Assembly (NCBI RefSeq): GCF_958298935.1
Contig: NC_084922.1
Location: 14,572,501-14,636,500 of the forward strand
Reading direction: 5' to 3'
DNA from: Phragmites australis
Taxonomy: Eukaryota > Streptophyta > Magnoliopsida > Poales > Poaceae
DNA length: 64,000 nucleotides
The stretch's first letter is position 1, and every line of letters begins with the position of its first letter. The notes beneath the pieces were generated by a model, which did no database searches, was not told the DNA's origin, and saw nothing but the letters and a program-made list of their open reading frames with translations. Shown here one piece after another: positions 56,250-64,000 of the stretch. Position numbers and translations under genes: made by a program.

Positions 56250-57050
56250 CGTTGGGGATAGTTGTTAAAGACCCCTGACGGCCCCTTTGCTCAGCTAGCC
56301 CATGCCCATGGGCCCACGCCTCCCGAAGACCGCTTTCTGACTTCCAGGCTTCGGAGTAACCACATTTCGGAGCCATAACTCCCAATGCCTCCATCTCCCG
56401 GAGCCATACCCCCCAAAGCCTCCATCTCACAGAGCCATACATCCCCAAGCCTCCATCTCCCGGAACCATACCTCCCCCGGAGCCCTTGTCTCCGGGACTC
56501 GGGCAGGATTCCCAAAGGTTACGAAGTAAGCCATCGGGCCTCAAGAAAGATCTGCCAGAAAAAGAACACCGGTCATCCTTTGCCTGCAAGGAAGTGACCA
56601 GCATTAAGTACCTAAGCTAGTAAGCGCCGTCCTGACAGCACGGCCCCAAGCCGCGATTGGCGACCGGCTCACCCCTCTGGATACAGGCACCACAATAGTT
56701 TTCATGGTAGATATTTATCTTCTATGTAGGGTAAAAAATAGTTATCTAGGATAAGACCATGTAACTCGGTCAGATCCTAGATATTTTACACATAGCGATA
56801 ACTAATACGCTAAGTTACACACAACCCTATAAATAAGGGGTCATGATCATCTTAGAAAGAGAGCACGCTCAACACAGAACGAAGGAGCATAATCACAAAA
56901 TCTTCTTGTGATACTCCCCCTAGCCCGGTCCATATTTTTACTATCAATACATTTGTGGTGTTCCTTCCTCTCAAACTTCATCTCTAAGCTTGAGTCTCTT
57001 CCTTAGAAGAAACTATCGCTGTACTTGCTGAGGCAAGGCAATCTTTAGCT
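56250..57050 (+). repeat. Probable 5' LTR of the Tat-like element
   Basis: It begins near GTTGGGGATAG, with a run of AGCC-ATAC/CTCC motifs (CCTCCATCTCCCGGAGCCATAC, repeated about three times at 56388-56475). A TATA box CTATAAATA lies at about 56828-56836. The end is not certain because the primer site was not recognised. Confidence 0.5.
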
Positions 57051-57167
57051 CCAACAGCACACCGTCCATAGGGATTCGAACACAGAAGTGCTAAGACAGA
57101 TAGGATACCACCCAAGAAGAAGACCACCAAGGCCGCGGCGACGGCAACCGACCCCCTGATCACGCCT

Positions 57168-58004
57168 GTGCGACAGTCCAGGCGACCAGGCGCAGGCCGC
57201 ACCGACGACGAGTCCCCAACCGGGGGGAACGAGGGCCTTACGACCACCGCCGACCCAGCCATGACCATAGCTACGACCGGCACCGAGGGGCTCCCTACCC
57301 CGGAGACCCAACAGCAACAGCAGCAGCAGGGCGGGGTCCCCGCTGCACCCCTAAGGGCCGCGACCGACGCGACAGCCGAAAACACCATTCCACCCGAGCG
57401 TCAATCACACCTGGCGACACTCCTGACCCATATGGAGGAACTACAAACAGCCCTACGGGTCGAGCAGCAAGCTACCTGCACGACCACCGCCGCCCCCGTG
57501 ATGACCGGCGCTGTTCAGATCCAAGCTCTACGGGCCGATGAACTCTTCGACGTCAGGGCACCGCACGTTCGGCCTCCGGAGCCCCAGAGTCGACGTCGCG
57601 AGGATCCCCTGCAAGACTACAACTCTCCTGTGCAGGCCGACCTGCAGAGGACGCCCTTCCCGAAGGGCTTTCGGACCCCAAAGCTACCTAAGTTCAAGGG
57701 CGATTCAGACCCTGATGAGTTCGTCTGGTCCTACGCCCTCGCCATAGAAGTTAGCGGGGTTGGACTGACCACCATGGCTAAATGCTTTCCTCTCGCCTTA
57801 GAAGAGGTAGCCATACGCTGGTTCTGGGCACTAGACCCTGGCGCTATTCACGCCTGGTCCCAACTCCGAGACCTATTCCGCAGCAACTTCCAAGGCACCT
57901 TCGTCGAGCCAATAATCTCCAGAAGCCTGTTCACTGTCAGACAGGAGCTAGACAAAACCCTCCGGGATTACATCCAGGTTCTCCAAGACCAAAGCCCAGA
58001 TTAG
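57168..58004 (+). CDS. Gag of the Tat-like element
   Basis: An uninterrupted 278-codon frame. The N-terminal half is Thr/Ala/Gln-rich, with a Gln run (ETQQQQQQQGG), and then comes a helical capsid-like domain with KLPKFKGDSDPDEFVWSYA and WSQLRDLFRSNFQGTF (Retrotrans_gag, PF03732). It ends in a TAG after QDQSPD, and Gag text (IYDRLNRRPIHTAEVIM) continues in another frame. A frameshift therefore removed the C-terminal part and joined it to an out-of-frame pol. The true start may lie upstream. Confidence 0.8.
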   Translation: MRQSRRPGAGRTDDESPTGGNEGLTTTADPAMTIATTGTEGLPTPETQQQQQQQGGVPAAPLRAATDATAENTIPPERQSHLATLLTHMEELQTALRVEQQATCTTTAAPVMTGAVQIQALRADELFDVRAPHVRPPEPQSRRREDPLQDYNSPVQADLQRTPFPKGFRTPKLPKFKGDSDPDEFVWSYALAIEVSGVGLTTMAKCFPLALEEVAIRWFWALDPGAIHAWSQLRDLFRSNFQGTFVEPIISRSLFTVRQELDKTLRDYIQVLQDQSPD

Positions 58005-58009
58005 GGGCA

Positions 58010-61000
58010 TATCGGATTCTTCGATCATCGATGCCGCAACCCAGGGCCTAGCCATCATATACGATCGGCTGAATCGACGTCCCATACACACGGCGGAAGT
58101 CATCATGAGCAAATTCAAGGAATATGCGCGCGCAGAGGATAAACTTTGCCGTAGACGCTCGCGAGCTACCGAGACTTCCCATGTCAACCCCAAGAAGTCA
58201 CACTTGCAGGCGGGACCGTCACACGCCCCCTCTCCCCCATAGAAGAGGGGCTTCGAGGAGGCTCATACCTCCGGGTCCCAAAGAGGGCGGCAGCGGCAAC
58301 GCCGAAACATCAACAACATCAGCCCCAGCCGCAGGGCTCCAAACCAAAACCACCCTAGGGGACACGCTCCGAACCGGTGTTCCGATGAGGAATCCTGGTG
58401 CACTCTACACGGCACGGGACGAGGACACAACACCGACAACTGCCGGACCCTCACTACCTTCCGAGAAGAATGCCTCGGGAGGCAGGCAGCCTTCACCTCA
58501 ACTGAGAGGGCCACCAAAGAGCGGTCCGAAGATCGCAGGCTACCGGCTAGCCGGCGGGTTGATCATCTGGCCTTGCAGAACCCTCCGCAGCTAGCCCTAC
58601 CTTCTCCGCCCCGGCCATCCGCAAAGTGATACAACGACGAGGGGGCACGGGGCAAACAGATCGTCCTCGCTATAACCGGCGAAGGGAGCTCCGGCTGCGC
58701 TTCGAAACGGCAGCAGTGAGACTACGCACGCGGGGTGCACCACATCGGAGCAACCAGCATCCATCGACAGGCCCCCGAATGGATCGGCGCCCCCGTGACA
58801 TTCACCATCGACGACTCCGAGGGGGTGAAATTTCCCCACTCCGATACCCTGGTCATATCAACCAACATCGCTGAAGTCAAGGTCCGGAGAATACTGGTCA
58901 ACGGAGGCAGCTCGACGGACCTCCTATTCATACATGCCTTCGACCAGCTCCGAATCCTGTGAAGCCGGCTCTCGCCAGGCCACAGACCCCTCCAAGGTTC
59001 AATGGGCCCCCTCGACGCCCTAGGCCAGATAGAACTCCCAATCATCTTCGGCGAAGGACCCGCAGCACGGACAGAAGTAATCACCTTCGACGTTGTGGAC
59101 ATGCCTTACGCCTACAATGCCATTCTGGAACGAGGAACCCTGAACAAATTTGGAACCGTACCCATCACAATTACCTCTACTTGAAAATGCTCGGACCCTA
59201 GGGACTGATAGCTATCCATGGCGACCAAGACTTAGCTAGACGCATCGAGTACGGGCACCCTGCTCCACTCCCTGGTCGCCACATTCATGCAGTAACCCAG
59301 GAGGGCTCCAAGGACCCTATATCCCAGGCACCACGACCCTCCGAGGCCACAACCAAAGGAAGACATAAAGTGTGTCCCCATACATCCAGACCAACCCGAC
59401 CGGGCCTTCCAAATAGGGGCAGACCTCACCTCCGAGCAGGAAGCCCAGCTTCTGGCTGTCCTACAGGATAACCTCGACACATTCGCATGGTCACCGCATT
59501 ATCGAACACTCTCTGCAGGTCGACCCGAAGGCCCGTCCCGTACACCAGGGGCTTCGCAAACTCCCCAGAGCGGGCAAAGGCCGCAAAAGAGGAGGTCTAG
59601 AAGCTACTAAAGGCCGGTGTTATCCGAGAGGTAATCCACTCTGATTGGCTCTCCAACACCGTCCTGGTCAAAAAACACAGCGAAAAGTGGCGTATGTGCA
59701 TCGATTTCACATCGCTAAACAAAGTGTACCCTCGGGACCCGTACCCCCTTCCTCGCATCGACCAGCTAGTAGAATCCAGCACCGGCTGCAAGCTGCTAAG
59801 CTTCCTAGACGCCTACTCCGGGTACCACCAGGTGTGGATGGCAATAAAGGATGAGAACAAGACTAGCATAATTACCCCATTCGGGGTAAGGGGTATACTG
59901 CTATGTCCGGATGCCTTTCGATCTTCAAAATGCTGAGGCCACCTTCTCTCGCCTAGTGCATAAGGTACTGCAACAGCAACTGGACTGTAATGTCGAAGCC
60001 TATGTGGACGATATCGTGATAAAAAGTCGGCTCGAAACCAACCACGTCGCGACCTGCAAGAAACATTTGATAGCCTCCGAGCTGCAGGCATACGGTTGAA
60101 CCCAGAGAAGTGCGTATTCGGCGCAAAGGCAGGAAAGATGCTGGGATATCTCGTCTCCCGGAGAGGCATTGAGGCCAACCCTGGCAAGATTCGTGCCATC
60201 GCAGAGATGTCACCTCCCACCAATCCAAAAGAAGTACAACGCTTGGTCGGCCACCTCGCAGCCCTCAACCACTTCCTCGCCACATCCGTCGAGCATAGCC
60301 TCCCCTTCTTCAAAACGCTGAGGGGCTCCGAACCGTTCAGCTAGACTTCAGAGTGCCAGGCGGCATTCGAGGCCCTCAAGACCCACCTTTCCCGCCTCAA
60401 AACACTCGCAATGCCCCTCTCCGGCGAAGGGCTGCTCCTATACTTGTCCATCTCTATCTCTGCTGTCAGCACCGCCCTAGTGCGGGAGGAGAAGAGTGAC
60501 AATCACTCTGCTCAGAGGATCGTATACTATGTCTCGGAGGCCTTAGCCGCGGCCAAGACGCGCTACACCGAGCTCGAAAAAATAGCATACGCCCTGCTGA
60601 TGGCCTCACGCAAACTCCGGCACTAGTTTCTTGACTACGACATCACTGTCCCAATCTCTTACCCACTTGGCGACATGTTTCGCAACCAGGAGGTGACGGG
60701 ACGTATCGACAAATAGACAGTAGAGCTAGCCCCCTTCGTGGTAAGATTTGTGGCCCGCACCGCTATCAAATCCCAAATCTTTACAAACTTCATCGCCAAA
60801 TGGACTCCGGCGCCCGCCAAACCCACCACTACCCCTCCCCAAGACATTGGACTATCTACACCGTCGGAGCATATGGCTCCATGGGCGCCGGAGCCGGTGC
60901 GGTCCTCATCTCCACCACAGGCCAGCAGGTCCAGTTCGCAGCTCGTCTGGATTTCAAGACAACTAACATAGCCGAATACGAAACCGCCCTCTTGGCCCTC

Positions 61001-62224
61001 CAGAAGGCTCGAGCATTAGGGGCAGCCAAAGTCATCATCCGGACCGACTCTTAGATCGTCGCCAGCCACGTCGACAAAAGCTTCCAATTTCAGCATCCGG
61101 ACATAGCAAGATACCTCGAAAGCCATTTGCAAAGCCAAAGCACACTTCCGCGACATATCAATACGCAACATACCACGAACGGACAACGGCCACGGTTGGG
61201 CACCTTCCTCGAGACTACACCAGCTGGCTGCTAAAACTCTTGACGAGACGGCCGCCACCATCCTCCCCATCGAAAGCACCGATTGGAGAGCTCCCCTCTT
61301 ATCCTTCCTCAGTGGAACAGAAGAGCTGTAAGACCTAATTGCGCTCCGCCGCATTCAGCATCACACCAGGGGCTACCATGTCATAAAAGGAGCCCTTTAC
61401 AAAAACAGGTGTCTGCGCTCCCCTCCTTCGCTACATCACCAGACAAGAAGGGGCCTTTGCGGCAACCATTTGGCGCCTCGCGCCCTAGCCGGCAAGGCCC
61501 TCCGCCAGGGGCTTCACTGGCCTACAATCATGTCCGATGCAGAAGACCTCGTCCGCCTCGCGCCCTAGCCGGCAAGGCCCTCCGACAGGGGCTCCACTGG
61601 CCTACAATCATGTCCGATGCAGAAGACCTCGTCCGCACCTGCTAAGGATGCCAATGGATGGGACGACAAAGCCACCGGCCCCCGGCTCCCCTACAACCAA
61701 TCGCTCCCGTCTGGCCCATGGCTCGTTGGGGCATGGACCTAATCGGTCCATTCCCCCATGCCAAAGGCAACCTTCAGTACGCGGTGGTAGCATTGGAGTA
61801 CTTCTCCAAATGGATCGAGACCAAACCCCTCACGACGATCACATCGAAGAATATCCAGAAATTCTTCTGTAAAAACATAATCTGCCACTTCGACGTCCCA
61901 CGACAACTCACGGTCGATAACGGCACACAATTCGACTCCGAGCCTTTCAGACAATTCTGCAACGACCTCGGCATCGAATTATGCTTCGCTGCAGTTCAAC
62001 ATCCTCAATCCAACAGGGCTATCGAACGGGCCAACGACAACATTCTCTCCGGCTTAAACCACCGACTCGTCGGCCTAGCTCGAGGCATGTGGGTCAAGGA
62101 ACTCTCTAAGGTTTTATGGTCCCTCCGCACCACTGTCACGCGAGCCACAGGATTCACCCCTTTCCGCCTCCTATATGGCGACGAAGCCATGACCCCCATC
62201 AAGGTCAAGGGATGCTCGCTCTAG
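58010..62224 (+). pseudogene. Pol of the Tat-like element (PR, RT, RNase H, integrase)
   Basis: The order is protease, RT, RNase H, integrase. Protease near 58735-58962 reads RRILVNGGSSTDLLF, where the usual Asp is Asn. RT near 59600-60100 has VYPRDPYPLPRIDQLV and LDAYSGYHQV, then YVDDIVIKS at 59998-60024. RNase H appears near 60100-61070 with TRYTELEKIAYAL and IAEYETALLALQKARALG. Integrase near 61650-62224 has WGMDLIGPFP, TVDNGTQFDS and a later Glu (SNRAIERAN), i.e. D, D, E. Several stops and an 80-bp duplication break the frame. Confidence 0.85.
61476..61635 (+). repeat. 80-bp tandem duplication in integrase region
   Basis: 61476-61555 and 61556-61635 are near-identical copies (period 80) starting CCTCGCGCCCTAGCC and ending with AGAAGACCTCGTCCG. 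80 is not divisible by three, so the frame shifts. Few differences suggest a recent event. Confidence 0.9.
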
Positions 62225-62582
62225 GTACAACTCCCACAAACTACTGGAGAAAGAGAACTATCCCTCAATCTCACCGAAGACTAAAAATCTCCGTGCCAAA
62301 ATCATCTCACCCCTACGGTATCTTCCCTACTCACACCTAACGCTACGTTGTACCCCTCAGATCTCGCAACCCGCGGCCACTAACAAACCGCAAAATGCGA
62401 AGGGGCTGGGATAGGGGGCACAGGCGAAACGTTGATACGATAACAAAGCATTGATGCGATAAATTATAAAAACACCAAAAAAAAAACAAAGCTAACACAA
62501 CGCAAGTTTATTCATACACGATATACAAAGAGTTTGCATTCAGCTAACTGATGTACATCGAATCTATGCCTAGCAAACTTGC

Positions 62583-63227
62583 TTACTTGTTATGCCTCCT
62601 CGAAACACTACGGGAGGACGAGGGCGCTCGACCGCCACGCCTCCTAGAAATACCACGGGACTTCGAGGATTGAATCCGGTAACTGCGCACAGAGGGTCGA
62701 CGCGAATCCCCTCCACAGAGGGAACCACTGCCTAAAGCGGAGCCCCATCGACCTCGGGAAGACGAAGGATCTGCTGGGAAGGGATACGAGTCGAAGGGTG
62801 AGAAATTCAGCTCATCCTCCTGCTCTTCCGGCGGGGACTCCGCAACCTGCACCTCCACCTTCACCTCGGCCAGCATAGGCTCAAGGATTTCCAAAAGCAC
62901 CCTTCCATCAGAATCCCGGAGGAGGAAAAAGCGTTGAAAGAAGCGTGAACCGACAACCTCCCTGGCTATTCGAGCTGCACACCAGTCGTCCTTTGTAACA
63001 AAACATACATCCGGGGTAGAGACAAGGGGGTCCTCCGGCTCAACCTTGACCAAGACATCGGCGGCCACCTTTGAACCCACGCGCCCCTCGGAATCACAGA
63101 GCATAACAAAATGACCACGCCGTCGGACAGACGGAGTTGCCCCGAATGCTCTAGACACACTCGATCCCTCCTCGGAGGCATCATCCCAGATACGAGCAAG
63201 GCCCCCTCCGGCTTCGGGCTGCCGCAC
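62583..63227 (-). CDS. Antisense ORF behind pol of the Tat-like element
   Basis: An open 214-codon frame on the minus strand, opposite to the retrotransposon. The middle is acidic (EVKVEVQVAESPPEEQEDEL) and the C-terminus is Arg/Ser-rich (SKSRGISRRRGGRAPSSSRS). No domain is recognised. Similar antisense genes after pol occur in Tat-lineage elements. Function is unknown; it is probably spliced with frames upstream at 63320-64000. Confidence 0.5.
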   Translation of the reverse strand: MRQPEAGGGLARIWDDASEEGSSVSRAFGATPSVRRRGHFVMLCDSEGRVGSKVAADVLVKVEPEDPLVSTPDVCFVTKDDWCAARIAREVVGSRFFQRFFLLRDSDGRVLLEILEPMLAEVKVEVQVAESPPEEQEDELNFSPFDSYPFPADPSSSRGRWGSALGSGSLCGGDSRRPSVRSYRIQSSKSRGISRRRGGRAPSSSRSVSRRHNK

Positions 63228-63319
63228 CTATACACACAGATCGGACTCCAGTTAGCCTCAAAGGCACGAACACTCCAGAATAACACAGGCGAACCACAAG
63301 AAGACAGACATGACTCCAT

Positions 63320-63682
63320 TTAGATAAGAAAAAAGAACAAATACATAAAGCAGAAGGGGGTAGTCAACATACTAAGACTTTGACCCCCTTCGGAAAGAAA
63401 GAAAGCAAAAAACAGACAGCCTGCAACAGAGCTACACCTCTGGGGCATCCACACACGAAGACTGCTCCTGCGGGGCAACGGCGCAAAGCGAGAGGCCTCC
63501 AGAGGGCCGCGGTGCGCTTGCAGGCTCCGGACAAGGGCCGGACCTCCCGACGAAGAACCCGGACGAAGACCTCCCGAGGCACCTGGAGTCTCCTGACCTG
63601 CCATGTAGCGCAACGTCACGCCCCGGTTGTGCCTTGCCCACAAGTTATGACGGAAGTTCTCCAGAGCCGCATGAATCTCCAC
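63320..63682 (-). CDS. Antisense ORF of the Tat-like element, second frame
   Basis: A 120-codon frame reading MEIHAALENFRHNLWARHNR, then Gly/Ser/Pro-rich sequence. It overlaps the frame at 63645-64000 in another phase. It may be an exon of the same antisense transcript, or chance. No domain is recognised. Confidence 0.3.
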   Translation of the reverse strand: MEIHAALENFRHNLWARHNRGVTLRYMAGQETPGASGGLRPGSSSGGPALVRSLQAHRGPLEASRFAPLPRRSSLRVWMPQRCSSVAGCLFFAFFLSEGGQSLSMLTTPFCFMYLFFFLI

Positions 63683-64000
63683 CGGAAGTGCTTTCGGGCC
63701 GAAAACCCTCGATCACGGAGTCCGACACCTGCTGCTCTAGTACTTCGAGAGGACCAACCCACGCTTGGTGCAGCAGGGTCAGCTGGAGCGCCGCGGCCAC
63801 GCGTGCGCTAGACCTCACGTATGTCTCCGCAACTCTAACCATGACCTTCGCGGCAGACCGAAGCCAGAAGAGCGGCATTGCTGACGCCTCCAAGTAGGAA
63901 GGTAGTAGAGGACATCTGGCCCCAAGGTCGCTCAGGACGTCGAAGGTGATCCGGGCAACCTCCGACGCAAGTGCAACTAACCGCTGGCACTCCGAACGCA
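63645..64000 (-). CDS. Antisense ORF of the Tat-like element, open to window edge
   Basis: The frame is open from the window edge on the minus strand and reads CQRLVALASEVARITFDVLSD, then AMPLFWLRSAAKVMVRVAE and LTLLHQAWVGPLEVLEQQV, ending at 63645. The helical, Ala/Leu-rich style fits the coiled-coil-associated antisense proteins of this lineage. The start lies beyond the window, so only a C-terminal part is present. Confidence 0.4.
   Translation of the reverse strand, partial: RSECQRLVALASEVARITFDVLSDLGARCPLLPSYLEASAMPLFWLRSAAKVMVRVAETYVRSSARVAAALQLTLLHQAWVGPLEVLEQQVSDSVIEGFRPESTSGGDSCGSGELPS

Larger units (their letters stand above)
56250..64000 (+). mobile_element. Degenerate Tat-like Ty3-gypsy element, truncated by window edge
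   Basis: The element begins with an LTR-like stretch at about 56250 and holds gag (57168-58004), protease, RT, RNase H and integrase in the order usual for gypsy. An antisense gene region follows (62583-64000). Order PR-RT-RH-INT, no chromodomain seen after integrase and antisense ORFs suggest the Tat lineage (inference). The 3' LTR is outside the window. Many frame breaks mean it cannot move on its own. Confidence 0.8.

Noticed and set aside
1..64000. CRISPR-like or bacterial systems
   Set aside because: The only regular repeats are microsatellites, tandem duplications and transposon modules in a plant context.

Overview
The window is a stretch of a grass nuclear genome, probably a panicoid relative of sorghum, sugarcane or maize (inference). 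It carries a few intron-bearing genes of familiar plant type in a dense, nested mass of Ty3-gypsy, Ty1-copia, MULE, CACTA, Stowaway and PIF/Harbinger-like elements. The genes have TATA boxes, GT-AG introns and GC-rich first exons. The transposon types are those usual in grasses.

Layout. 1-7560: an old LTR split by a nested gypsy-type element with clear LTRs, primer site, polypurine tract and 5-bp target duplication (883-7280). It has lost gag, protease and RT, keeps relics of RNase H and integrase, and carries antisense reading frames. 8880-14190: a decayed Mutator-like element with a transposase pseudogene followed by a plant mobile domain (PMD) pseudogene. 14196-17780: an LTR-like repeat and a reverse-oriented copia 5' fragment. 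18221-18607: an intact two-exon LEA_3 (SAG21-like) gene. 19900-25000: repeat-rich DNA with (TA)n arrays bounding a modular repeat block, a diverged segmental duplication, a Stowaway MITE and a 750-bp foldback element. 25200-32290: a mosaic of direct and inverted pieces of one LTR-like family. 32296-35807: a CACTA element with a decayed TNP2 gene and unlike left and right subterminal repeats.

38576-48179 is the genic core. A monoacylglycerol-lipase-like alpha/beta hydrolase (plus strand, eight exons) faces a UDP-glucuronate decarboxylase (minus strand, six exons); the two genes end about 520 bp apart. The lipase-like gene has a GC splice donor, a lost AG acceptor and Val at the usual catalytic Asp. 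The decarboxylase looks intact, and its first intron has the hallmarks of a U12-type AT-AC intron. 49330-52025 is a copia relic, 52127-53400 a broken sarcosine-oxidase-like gene, and 56250 to the window edge a degenerate Tat-like gypsy element (gag, protease, RT, RNase H, integrase) with antisense ORFs behind pol.

No bacterial-type system, CRISPR array, rRNA or recognisable tRNA gene was seen. I found no previously undescribed multi-gene system. The most notable points are the splice-site and active-site anomalies of the lipase-like gene, the U12 intron, the antisense frames in two unrelated gypsy copies, and several mosaic repeats.
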